From Telmatactis stephensoni (Eukaryota; Cnidaria; Anthozoa; Actiniaria; Isophelliidae): a DNA stretch of 64,000 nucleotides. Shown in pieces: positions 53,760 to 63,345 of the stretch. Where the stretch lies: NCBI GenBank assembly GCA_029948255.1, contig JALIZF010001714.1, forward strand, positions 62,001-126,000. The letters are read 5' to 3'. The translations under genes were made by a program, and so were the position numbers. The notes below the pieces were generated by a model. The model was not told the DNA's origin, made no database searches, and saw only the letters and a list, made by a program, of their open reading frames with translations. The stretch's first letter is position 1. Each line of letters begins with the position of its first letter.

Positions 53760-53910
53760 TAGAGTGAGCGCACTTAACCCGCGAAATAGTTACTAGACTA
53801 CTAGTTACTAGTAGATCTTATTTCCATTGTTTTCTTTTGTCTCTATTGAACTATTATAATTACACACTAACATTCAATTTTTATTTCACGGGTTAAGTGC
53901 GCTCACTCTA
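53760..53910. mobile_element. MITE, 151 bp, TA-flanked
   Basis: Ends TAGAGTGAGCGCACTTAACC (53760) and its reverse complement (to 53910), about 28 bp each with one mismatch. Terminal TA is a likely target duplication. No coding capacity. Confidence 0.88.
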
Positions 53911-55109
53911 CAAACTAAGTACAAACTCTTTATCTGCAAAACAGTGTAAAATGACATTTTTTATGTCAAAAGCATTCAAAATGCATGCAATTTTAACTCA
54001 GCTACAAATGGTTTTATTAAGTCATTGTATCTGCCTTAAAAAAGTGATACATGTAGCTGCACCCTATTTAAAACAATAATTGGTACCATCCTTATTCAAG
54101 AGCACTTAATATGTATTTCAATATTATTTTCCTCCAGGTTGGAAATATACCTGAGCGTTAGGGGTTCTCCCTATGCCCTAGTAGTAGTTATACTCAGTGG
54201 TCAGTTTTAAGATATGCCTATATTATAAACACAAAACCAATTAACTTATCATGCCAGAAATCTTGTTTTTGTCAGCACTTCTTAAATAATAATTCTAGGT
54301 ATGAAATTGGTGGCATAACAATCTCTCTTGGGTTACTCATGCTTGGCCTTGAAACCTCCTCTGCTCTGTATGAACATCAATGGCATGATGTTTGATCAAA
54401 ATTGGTGCACATCATAAGCCCAATACGTTCTGCATCTATGGTGCTTGATTTATGTGCAAGCCACTATTGCCAAAAACAATGTGAATCCCCAATATGAAAT
54501 ATAGTGCTTTTTAGTGTCCAGTTCATTTTTATTCCTCCTGATACGCTATTTTCTGTTTACATGTAAGTAAATGTAAATTCCAAAACCAACCACATTCTTG
54601 AGTATGGATGTGACTGTAAATATGCTTTGAAATAAATTAGCATTAAAAATTTAAATCCCAAAAATACATAATGCTGTCTGACAGAACTGCAAAATATGCA
54701 GTTTTAAAATTGAAGACATCACTGACAACAATTTTACAGCCAACATGAGGGAAATAAACCACCCTCAGTAATCTGCCATCAACAAAGTTTCTTGTGTACA
54801 GTAATCAAGTTCTTGATGTGTATATACTGACACCATATTTAACCTATTGTTCAATTATCCTCAAGTTCTAGATGTACCATGACACGACTGTAAACTGTAG
54901 AACTGTAAATCTTGGCTTTAGATCAGATTTTCCATTCTATGTTTGATGATTTACTATAAAAACAAAAATTAATTTTAAGAATAGGCCAATTGTGAGGGCA
55001 AAACCATGCGTTTCCAGTTCTCTCTAGACATTGGAATTATTTTGTTTTGCCTTTGTTAACAAAGTCATCTCAAATTGACTATCAAAGCTAGGAGATAATT
55101 CTGGCTTAC
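53911..55109. other. Intergenic, no gene seen
   Basis: AT-rich with no recognisable repeat or frame over 1.2 kb. Confidence 0.4.
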
Positions 55110-55306
55110 CTTTCCTTTGCTAAATAGCATGTTTCTCCTCTTTTTAAAGCTAATTTCCAGGTACGCAACTGCGGGTAATCTTGTTCCCTCCGGTTGACAA
55201 GTTGTTGGTCTTCTGTCCTCATCTCCACAGTATGAACACCGGTGACATGAGCTGTGGTCGAAATTAGTTCTCAGCTCGTATCCCCACGATATGTATAACT
55301 CATTTG
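55110..55306 (-). CDS. Orphan internal exon, Cys-rich, unknown
   Basis: 197 bp between TTTTTCTTAG (acceptor) and AAAG/GTAAGCC (donor) on the minus strand, open throughout: SNELYISWGYELRTNFDHSS, CHRCSYCGDEDRRPTTC, then LPAVAYLEISFKKRRNML. The C-x2-C-x2-C arrangement followed by Cys 11 residues later suggests a zinc-binding module. Too short for the standard ORF cut-off, but the splice sites and composition are good. Confidence 0.5.
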
Positions 55307-56039
55307 ACTAAGAAAAACTAATTTTTACAGATAAATATAACAAACAAACAAACATGAAAATAAAACGTGTGACAATCCAATGAAAGATTCAGTAACATAT
55401 CCTTACATCAAATTCTACATCATAATAGTCTAATCCGTATACATGTACATTTACAGGACTATCTAATAAGTTTAAGATAAAGTGATTTAACTCAAAGTTA
55501 TAAATAGCTATAATCACATCAATATATTTAGTTTACATCCAAAAGATACAGTTAAAAAATATCAAGTATTAATATCAAGCATCTAAATTTTGATTAAATA
55601 AAATCAATAACTCAACAGCATTTTCTCATTCCTTTTAAATCCAAAGTTCTTGGTGTTAATGTGCTTAAAATGCAGAATTTTTGGGAAAGTAATTCTTCAT
55701 ATAGTAATTTTTGAGTTAATTACATCAAGTAGGAATAATCAATTTCCATTTTTGACAGATGTCAACCCTTTAAAGTATTATATGTCTAGACGTTTAGAGT
55801 ATGATTGACATATTTCAGGATCACATTGTGGTTTCTGACACCTTCAAGGCTTTACAAAGGTAATGAATCATTGTTCAACATAAAAATATTCAATATGCAT
55901 TAAAGTATAAAGATAAAAAAACTGAATTTAAAAAATTGAACTGAAAGATGTAGATTACATTAATTAATGTAAATGTATTTTCACAAAAAAATATTTCTTG
56001 ATCTACATCTTTTATGGGAAGCATTTATTGTGGGAAATA
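55307..56039. other. Intergenic or intron, no gene seen
   Basis: Upstream of the orphan exon, AT-rich, no coding signal. Confidence 0.4.
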
Positions 56040-56560
56040 ATGAAATGAATCCTTTGGTGATGCAGGAGAGAAGGTGGGGCCTGAGCTGTGGAATATCATA
56101 CGTTGTCACTGTTGGATCTTGACCATTTGCCAGACTTGTGGCAAATGCTATTTAAAAAAGACCACAGTCTACACTGTTGGGTTGCTGCTGTGCGGGCTCA
56201 ATCACTATCTGAAGTGTTTCAGAATTTGTTATTGTTGCCACTTGGTTAACCACAAATTGTCTGACACTTCCTCTGTTAAGACTGTCATACAATTTTACCA
56301 CATTTACATTGCATCCTGTTTGACACACAAATCGAATGTGCTGCTCCTGTATGAAGGATTTCTCCAGAAGAGACCGGAAACAATAAATATGGTCCAAGGA
56401 CAGAATTGTCAAACCCTTGAATACCTAGAAACTGTTCATGAAGTAGATTTTGGGCAATATTGATTGATTCATCTGTTAGCATGTGGTTGCCAACAATTGT
56501 TTTCTTTTTATCATCAGATAGTTTCCTGTTTTTCCTTTTTGGGACATTGCATGTGGTTTG
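56040..56560 (-). pseudogene. Ulp1/C48-type cysteine protease-like pseudogene
   Basis: Minus strand in shifting frames: DESINIAQNLLHEQFLGIQG, a His motif (HTGAAHSICVSN), VVKLYDSLNRGS (Asp), then QQQPNSVDCGLF with the oxyanion Gln and catalytic Cys, and after one in-frame TAA IAFATSLANGQDPTVTTYDI. Order His-Asp-Gln-Cys is that of SUMO-protease-like C48 enzymes, which recur as accessory genes of animal DNA transposons. Frame changes near 56330 and a stop near 56150 show decay. Confidence 0.75.
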
Positions 56561-56865
56561 ACCAAGATAGATAATATCATCATCATCTTCATTTTGATCC
56601 ACAGTGATATATTCAGTGCACAACAATGCACAACAAAGGAGATATGGGCAGCACGCAAGTCCACGTCTGAACATGCTGTCAGATGACCAATCCGCTAAAC
56701 TCAATATCTCACCTAGGGAGATACCCTTAACAAACGCAGAAGATGCTGATGCTCCCCTTACAAAATGAGCCTTAAAAATACTAGTGTCAATACCAGCTCT
56801 TGATAAGATATCTTTAATCCATCTGCTAAGAGATTCGGAAGAGATGGGTTTATATGGTCTTATGA

Positions 56866-57460
56866 AGATTATGCACATATTGCCTGGTTTGAAATCTGAG
56901 AGGGAACAATTACAGGGATTTCAAAATAAGTTTGCCAAAAAAGTTTTAGGAAATAACGTCTCCTCCAAGGAAGCTATGAAAACCCTAAAGTGGCTGCCAC
57001 TCGAATGTCGTTGACGTGGGCATCGTTGTGAATTAGTGCAAAATGCCATTAAAGGAAACATTCCTGAACACTTTGACAAATTTAGATCGCCACTCAACTC
57101 TTCTCACGGCTACAATACCAGGAACGGCTAGATTGCCTAAAGTAAAGACTGATTGGAGAAGACGTGTTACTTCTTTTTAAAGCCACAAACGACTGGATGA
57201 CTCTACCGTTGGAGCTGAGGAGGCCTATGCCACGTAACTGTTTTAAAAGACATTTAAGTCAATTTGTCTTCAAATTACAGCAACATGAATAATTAATAGA
57301 CTTTTATAAATTGCAAAGACATTTAAGGACATTTGATCATTTTTATCCAAACACAAAAAACAAATTTATTTTATTTCTATAATATAAGCATAAGCATAAG
57401 CATATCAGCATATATTTTTCGCTATTTTTAACTTTTAACTTTTAGCTACTTTTATTACAT

Positions 57461-57491
<31 letters not shown>

Positions 57492-57512
57492 CTGAAAACC
57501 ACTAAACGTGAC

Positions 57513-57554
<42 letters not shown>

Positions 57555-57555
57555 C

Positions 57556-57644
<89 letters not shown>
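56866..57644 (+). mobile_element. LINE 3' fragment with (TTA)n tail, inserted in the recombinase gene
   Basis: TATG duplicates at 56862-56865 and 57645-57648 flank it. Coding remnant: EREQLQGFQNKFAKKVLG, AMKTLKWLPLECR, then after a TGA RGHRCELVQNAIKGNIPEHF. This is the extreme C-terminus of a LINE ORF2, with several stops, ending near 57300, a 230-bp 3' UTR and the microsatellite tail. Removing it restores the recombinase frame (LLSYIRPYKP). Confidence 0.85.

Positions 57645-57645
<1 letters not shown>
57536..57645. repeat. (TTA)n microsatellite, about 36 units
   Basis: Nearly pure trinucleotide with one C interruption near 57555. Used as the LINE tail. Open in several frames as poly-Leu, poly-Tyr or poly-Asn; none is real. 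Confidence 0.97.
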
Positions 57646-57647
<2 letters not shown>

Positions 57648-58582
57648 GTACGAAAGCAACAATTTATTGGGCTTTGTAGGGTCCTTAGGGCGAACCAACA
57701 ACGTACGTCTTTCACACTCCCTAAGACACTCAACCACAAACAGTCAGGGGTTGCTAGAAAAGCTGGCCTGGAAGGAAGTTTTCAGGTTCTGTCCAACTCT
57801 ATATTTTTTGGTAAAACCACAGAGTTGAAAGACTACCCCTTGGGGGCAAAAAAGCCTGAACCCCAGGTCATGGGCAACTACTTCAGAAACTCTTTCCATT
57901 GCAGTTAATGCAAGGAGGAGTCCCAATTTCTGAGACAAATCCTTTAGGGAGAGAGATTCGTTAGATCCCAAACTGTCAACAAAATTAATAACCTTGTCAA
58001 CATCCCAAGTAGTTGAGTACCTGGGTTGAGGTGGTCTAGAATTATACGCCCCCTTTAACAATTGCACTACTAAAGGGTGCTCCCCTACCCGGACAGAGTC
58101 AATAGGGGGATGAGTACTAGATATTGCTGAACGGTACACATTCAATGTCCTCTATGCCTTCCCTGCATTAAATGCAGAGGACAAAAACTCAAGTATTGCT
58201 TCTATAGAGGCTTGAACAGAATTAATTTTCCGTTCACTGCACCAGCTATCCAATTTTCCCCAAGCAGATGCACAGGCTGTAGATGTTCCTTTCCTCCAGG
58301 CTGCCACCTGGATGCATTGTTTGTTTTATCCCTCGAGGCCTCTGACAAAATTTCCTCTTGTAGCATTTTAAATGCCTCTTCATCCTCAAAAATCTGCAAA
58401 ACCAGGCCCTTACCTCCTTCCACACTAGTCAGTGGATGGTGAATTGGCGATACATCGCTGATGGCTGAAGATTGAGCCAGATTTTCTTCAGTACCATGAG
58501 TATCAGCCATCTTGAACTCAGAGCGAAATAAAATGGCAACGGGATAGAGAGCATGCAGGACATTATGGGATTCCTTTGCCAT

Positions 58583-58984
58583 ATTGCTTGTATTGTTATC
58601 AGAGCGAAATATAGTTGGTTACACATTGTTATATGATGCGAATGTTCTGAAGTATAATCAGAAGCTTAGTAAAACAGCCCTTCCCGCCATGCTTCACTGC
58701 CTCACGCCATGCTTCACTGCCTCACTTTCTCTTATATTATTATATAAGAGAAACATGTAACATTAAAAGAAGTGTGAATAAAAAAATTCGTCTGGTTACT
58801 TATAAAGTTTTTTTGTTGTTGTTCTTTTATTGAAACATAGCCCATTTTCTCCAATCTTTGAAATACTTAAATGAAATACTTCAATAATACCCCTCAATGA
58901 GGTCATGTGGTTACTGGTAGTGAAAACATATAGTATTCACAAACATCACCATGTCTACTATCAAAGATTTTTAGAGTTAAGCTT
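58583..58984. other. Intergenic, probable promoter side of the recombinase gene
   Basis: A 20-bp phrase (CATGCTTCACTGCCTCAC) is tandemly duplicated at 58689-58727, followed by the small palindrome TTATATTATTATATAA. No gene. Confidence 0.5.
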
Positions 58985-59168
58985 GGTTTTCACTAGCAAC
59001 GTAAGCACAAGTGCACAAGCAAGCGCACCCCCAATAGGCCATATTTCATAGTGAAAACCGTCAAACACAGTGATAAAGCAAGCACAAGTGCAAGATATCA
59101 AAACATTCCCTTTTTTCTTGTGATTGTGCTTGTGCTTGTGCTTGCGCTTTGTTTAGCTAGTGAAAACG
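58985..59168. mobile_element. MITE, about 180 bp, GTTTTCACTAGC ends
   Basis: GGTTTTCACTAGCAACGTAAGCACAAG near 58986 and a reversed copy ending TTTAGCTAGTGAAAAC near 59166. The inner part is built from TGCTTGTGCTTG / CAAGCACAAG phrases, so it folds along its length. Confidence 0.75.
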
Positions 59169-59715
59169 AAACACAACGCGTTTTACAACTATGCGATTGC
59201 ATCGATAATAAACAAATTGTGATATTGATGGTATTTTAGGTCTACTGAAACATTGTTGAAGCATATTATTGAGATTCTGTCCTCGCCAGAGAAAAAAAAA
59301 GGTAAAATATTTAACTGAACATTATCTAACATCTCCGGTTCCTATACAGTGAATTGACTATTCAATGAGTGCAGGCAGAAAATGTCAAAAAAGAAAGCAC
59401 ATTTCATTATTATATAACCTCAGTTTGGTTCGGAAATACGAGATTGTCTTGTCGTTGTGAATTGATCTCGTTGACCCAGGCAGTCTGCCTTTTTGCACCA
59501 GAAAACTCCCTCAAATGGAAATCAGCCAGGACCAAATTTTAACAAGTATAAGCTAAGGTAACAGGAGAGAAGGATGTACTGCAATGGACTATAGAACTTT
59601 AATGAGCTTTATTAGTTAATTATTATTATCTGGCATTGTTTGTTTGTATTTGCTCTGACACTCAGTGTAGAATATAAAGCCATTATTTGTGTTGACGTAA
59701 TCTCTTCTAAATTAG
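59169..59715. other. Intergenic, no gene seen
   Basis: AT-rich, no recognisable feature. Confidence 0.4.
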
Positions 59716-59777
59716 AACAAGAACATGGGACAGCGATTCAAGTGATGATGTCATTTATGTAGCTACAAAGCCCAGGT
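59716..59777 (+). CDS. Small orphan exon, acidic
   Basis: Between TTAG and CAG/GTAAGT: RTWDSDSSDDVIYVATKPR. The Asp/Ser cluster followed by a hydrophobic VIYVA resembles a SUMO-interacting motif. Probably belongs with the exon at 60008-60343. Confidence 0.4.
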
Positions 59778-60007
59778 AAGTAGCACATATTGTACGTTAC
59801 AAATCCAATGTTGGTAGCAGCACCAGCTCGTTTATTTTTTAACGCATACTTTTATTTAGTGTACTTATAGAACTCGCACCTCGTTCACACTCACATGCTA
59901 CTAACAGACGAGTCATGAATGATTCCAGTTCCTATTTACTCTTTTCCCACTTGGATCATCATCACCTGTTATTGTTAAAGCGATAGCTACCTTATGAATT
60001 TGTCGAT

Positions 60008-60343
60008 GTCAGAGACATAACGTGCCATGGAATGGGTGCATACAGTACCCACGGCTCCCCTAAAGAGTTCGCGTATGTCCAGGAAAATGTCGATGGCAGG
60101 ATCGTTTTGTGTGCCATCAAGAGAGGTTCATGCTATTCTCGAACAGAGATTGCAGAGAAAGGACTTGAAAATGCCACGTACTATAAGCTCGAATGCGTAT
60201 ATTCAAGACTAAAGTCTTCACTGGACCTCCTCTGGATAATATACCGTTTAAAGAAAAAGGATGACATGGTGGCTGAGGTTCAATGCTACTTGAAGTACAC
60301 CTCCAGCAGAACGAACATGATCACAAATCATGCACATTGCTAA
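60008..60343 (+). CDS. Orphan terminal exon, about 105 aa
   Basis: Reads MGAYSTHGSPKEFAYVQENV from 60032, then CAIKRGSCYSRTEIAEKGLE and KLECVYSRLKSSLDLLWIIY, ending TAA at 60343. Composition is protein-like and fully open. The two Met starts in different frames (60027, 60032) suggest the real start is upstream by splicing. Family not recognised. Confidence 0.4.
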   Translation, partial: VRDITCHGMGAYSTHGSPKEFAYVQENVDGRIVLCAIKRGSCYSRTEIAEKGLENATYYKLECVYSRLKSSLDLLWIIYRLKKKDDMVAEVQCYLKYTSSRTNMITNHAHC

Positions 60344-60360
60344 CTTGTCACTTTAATTAG

Positions 60361-61542
60361 TTAAATCAACAACGGCTTCTTATTGACAGAAAATCCCCTT
60401 TCTACTGAGGCATGTCCATGGGAGAGCACTAACACTAGCTTTACAACTTGGAGAAGTTTGGTAAAGGACTCAGTAGAAGTGTGCTTGATAAAAAAATCAT
60501 CAATTCTATGTACAACAGGACTAAATGATGAGAATTCACTGGATCCAATTTCAGGAATTTTCTCAAGGAAATTCCCATATTCTACTAGGATTGCATCACA
60601 ATCTTTATCCTTAACTTTATCAGCGTTGACTAACACCATCAAGACTTTCTTCATACTCTCTCTGCATTGAATAGGGTTGTTGACCATCTGTCTTGGATCT
60701 AGAGCTGACATATTTCTCACCAATGAGTACATCAATGGACACTTCATCGTGATCTTCTGTGTTCTTATCAAAAATGTCCGACAATCAATTCTGAACTCCA
60801 TCACTTGCTTTTGGCTGATACCACCCTTCTTAACAGCTTCCTTTAATTCCCTTTCTGTTGAAAAACCAAGGTCTATTTGCTTGTATGTTTTATGGTTTTT
60901 ATTCTCTGCAACATCAATTTTGAGTAGCTTATCATCTGTGGAAGCTGCACTAAGTACATTATATTTGACAAATTTTCTCATCAATGCTCTTATCATATTA
61001 CTAAGGTCACTGGCTAAGAACATGACCATGGGTTTATCTGTTTGATAAAGAGTAAGAAAAGATTGCAGATGACCAGTAATGCACTGGAAGAAGGATAGTT
61101 TACATCTGATGAGGAGGTCATTAGTAGCTTCTTTGACTGTTGTATATAACTTGTTGTCTGGGTTAGTAATTTTCTTCTCATTTACAGCTTTCACAAAAGC
61201 ATCAACATTGTTCCATAATTTCAATGCCCTTTCACAAACTGGAACATTTTCCAGCCAGCAGTGACTGCAAAATTTTTGAGGCATCGATGTGCTTCCTGTT
61301 ATCTTGATGTAGTCCTCTCTTCGAACTGGAGCATCTTTGAAAAGTCGGTAAAGGCTAGAGAGAGTAGATGAAATATCCCAACCAGATGCTGTTGCTTCTG
61401 CTTTGAAACTGTTATGGATAACAGGAAGACCACATGAGCCAATATTGATCAACTTTACATCAAAATATGTTGTTAGTTTTTCTTTGATAAGGAAGTAGAA
61501 TTTCCAATTCACATTTGGGCCATGCACACTTATTTGCACCAT
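60361..61542 (-). CDS. hAT-related transposase-like protein, 393 aa, intact C-terminal ORF
   Basis: A long uninterrupted frame. MVQISVHGPNVNWKFYFLIK, then SCGLPVIHNSFKAEA; the block SSLYRLFKDAPVRREDYIKI with FCSHCWLENVPVCERALKLW, then FFQCITGHLQSFLTLYQTDK and a C-terminal LVLSHGHASVERGFSVNK. The latter is a divergent form of the hAT dimerisation box (E-R-x-F-S). I recognise this as a family repeated in cnidarian and arthropod genomes, usually annotated as uncharacterised. About half of a full transposase; the N-terminus with the BED finger and first Asp is not seen. A recent copy or an exapted gene. Confidence 0.75.
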   Translation of the reverse strand: MVQISVHGPNVNWKFYFLIKEKLTTYFDVKLINIGSCGLPVIHNSFKAEATASGWDISSTLSSLYRLFKDAPVRREDYIKITGSTSMPQKFCSHCWLENVPVCERALKLWNNVDAFVKAVNEKKITNPDNKLYTTVKEATNDLLIRCKLSFFQCITGHLQSFLTLYQTDKPMVMFLASDLSNMIRALMRKFVKYNVLSAASTDDKLLKIDVAENKNHKTYKQIDLGFSTERELKEAVKKGGISQKQVMEFRIDCRTFLIRTQKITMKCPLMYSLVRNMSALDPRQMVNNPIQCRESMKKVLMVLVNADKVKDKDCDAILVEYGNFLEKIPEIGSSEFSSFSPVVHRIDDFFIKHTSTESFTKLLQVVKLVLVLSHGHASVERGFSVNKKPLLI

Positions 61543-61720
61543 TTGGTTAATTCTTCAGCAATGAATTCAAGTTTTAGCCATCAGCAGGCTACAGTGAGTC
61601 TGATGTAACGCTCCATATCAAAGCAAACCTTGAATTATGAAGAAATTGCTACTAAAGGCTAAGGATTACACAAAATGCACTTTATGGAAGTAAAAAATAT
61701 ATACTAAATGAAAAAAAAAA
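61543..61720. other. Short gap, no gene seen
   Basis: Separates the hAT-like ORF from the next minus-strand fragment. Confidence 0.4.
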
Positions 61721-61729
61721 GCTCTCAAT

Positions 61730-62250
61730 GCTTCATGGTCTTCTGCTCTGCACATATAGCTCAATCCACGAGTTATATCCGCCATTGGCGGTTTGATTAC
61801 ACCAGTGGTTAACGTCAAACTTGATCTTTGTGACTTTCTTGCTGGGAGTCTGAAAAAGCGCCTCAGCAACTGGATTGAAGATCGCCGATGTTATGTGGCA
61901 ATGTATGGTTGCTCTTATTCCTGTCAGGGCGCTTGGAGTAAGTGGCTCTCCTATCTCAGTTTTAACTTCTGAGTAGACCTTTCGTAAAATGTTGTTGAGC
62001 TCTTTGGAAGAAATGGTTTTTAAATCGGTATTGATTTTTCGCTTCGTCAACCATGTGTAAAACTTTTTCAGCCCCAATTCAGTTGCTCTCTTTGTGTTTT
62101 TTGATTGAGCTTTTTCTTCAATTTTGTCGAGTTGCTCTTGGCATAAATCTGTATTCTGGTTGTCAGTTATTTCAACATAACGATTGACACAAAACTCGAG
62201 TTTTAAATGGTTTTCTTGAAAATTCTGATTGGTCGAGATCTGTCGCGCGA
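61730..62250 (-). pseudogene. DUF3504-like (Crypton/tyrosine-recombinase-derived) fragment
   Basis: Minus frame NTKRATELGLKKFYTWLTKR, SSKELNNILRKVYSEVKTEI and GEPLTPSALTGIRATIHCHI corresponds to the N-terminal half of DUF3504 proteins (QRICH1/ZMYM type), which derive from Crypton recombinases. Upstream it reads ENHLKLEFCVNRYVEITDNQ to about 62215. It stops before the catalytic region, so it is partial; CCAAT boxes at about 62229 and 62266 suggest a promoter to its right. Confidence 0.6.
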
Positions 62251-62330
62251 TGCCTTCTCAGCCAATCAGCAACGGGGCTGCAAATGTATTTGGGGCCCAT
62301 CAAATTCAATTTTTGCCTGCTGAATGACGC

Positions 62331-62859
62331 GTTTTCAAGAGGGCAGTTTGTTATTTGGCCTATTATATTGATAATAATGTTAGTTTTTTCATGACACAAA
62401 AAGAACTGTGTTGATATGTTTGAAAGCAGACCTGCATTGTACTTCACGCCAATTCGTACATACAGACAAAAAATAAGCTTCACAAGTTGTTTGGTGAATT
62501 TCCTTTTGAAATTTTGTAATCTCACAAAGCAGCATTAACTTAAATATCAATTTTCGAATATTGTTTGATATCTTATTTTTTTCTATGAAACAAGGTTAAA
62601 CAACCTTTCATCAGGGAAACTATTGCTACCATTGTCTTTGAGTCTGGCAGAGGTGTCCTGCCCAAACTTCTAAAACCATGACTCTATCTAAGACAAATAG
62701 GGAAAAACATGTACCCTATTACCCTGTATAAGACAATATAAATGCAAAACATAAACCTTGCACAAGACAGCTCTAGTGATTTTTTTATATAACTTTATTT
62801 CTAGCAATGAATTAATTTCTAATACTAATTGTAAACGTCTGTATTGTTTCTATTACAGA
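62331..62859. other. Intergenic or intron, no gene seen
   Basis: AT-rich. TAGGGAAAAACATGTACCCTATTACCCTG near 62700 has a partial palindrome. No coding signal until the acceptor at 62860. Confidence 0.4.
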
Positions 62860-62860
62860 A

Positions 62861-63177
62861 GAAGCAATGACATATTTCCGAAATCTTTGAAAGAAGTAAA
62901 GCTGGGAAAAGAAAAAGGTTCAAAAGGTGAAAAATCAGGAACAGGAAAAAAAGGAGTTGATGATGTGAATTCTAAATCGTCTGAAATGTTTCCTTACTTA
63001 CAGTGGCTTGATCCTTACGTGAGAGAAAGAAAAAAGAAGAAAGAACGAGAGAAAGGAAAAAAGACAGAGATACAAACCAGTAATAAAGTACTAGTTCCTA
63101 TCCAAAAATATACACATGAAAAGAGCTGGACATACGAGACAAACGAACATTCCAGAAATATCGAGTGCAATGTCTGA
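62861..63177 (+). CDS. Orphan terminal exon, Lys-rich, unknown
   Basis: Begins after TTTCTATTACAG (62860): RRSNDIFPKSLKEVKLGKEK, then a Gly/Lys linker, SEMFPYLQWLDPYVRERKKK and a basic tail, ending TGA 63177. The upstream 35 codons in the ORF are intronic. A FPYLQWLDPYVRERK segment looks like a structured helix. Family not recognised. Confidence 0.4.
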
Positions 63178-63224
63178 CAACATTGATGACGATACACTTA
63201 ACAAGTTATACAAAATATGTAAAA

Positions 63225-63345
63225 TATGTTGTTCAATTCTTAATTGTCTCTCAGTTTGATCTACTCCTCCCACCCACTTGGAAAAAAAGCGAACAACTTG
63301 TGGATACGAAACACCGTGTTTTTTTATAATTCTCTTTATATTACC
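63225..63345 (-). pseudogene. piggyBac-like transposase scrap (tentative)
   Basis: VSYPQVVRFFSKWVGGVDQTER resembles the conserved VGGVD/MGGVD box of piggyBac transposases, but only about 35 codons are convincing. Confidence 0.3.

Larger units (their letters stand above)
56561..58582 (-). pseudogene. Tyrosine recombinase gene, interrupted by a LINE
   Basis: Reading minus: N-terminal part MADTHGTEENLAQS (near 58510) and EAFKMLQEEILSEASRDK; a shift near 58290; SERKINSVQASIEAILEFLS; VYRSAISSTHPPIDSVRVGE and SLKDLSQKLGLLLALTAMER (58145-57744; the expected Arg is in MERVSEV). After the LINE the frame resumes at RPYKPISSESLSRWIKDILS with the HxxR region altered to AHFVRGASASSA and SLADWSSDSMFRR, where the nucleophile Tyr is lost by fusion to Cys-rich sequence and the Ulp-like frame. 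This is the DIRS/Ngaro-type recombinase fold. Confidence 0.8.

Noticed and set aside
57455..57908. Frames with poly-Leu, poly-Tyr and poly-Asn
   Set aside because: Translations of (TTA)n.
60383..61264. Plus frames of 61 to 122 codons
   Set aside because: Antisense shadows of the 393-codon hAT-like ORF.
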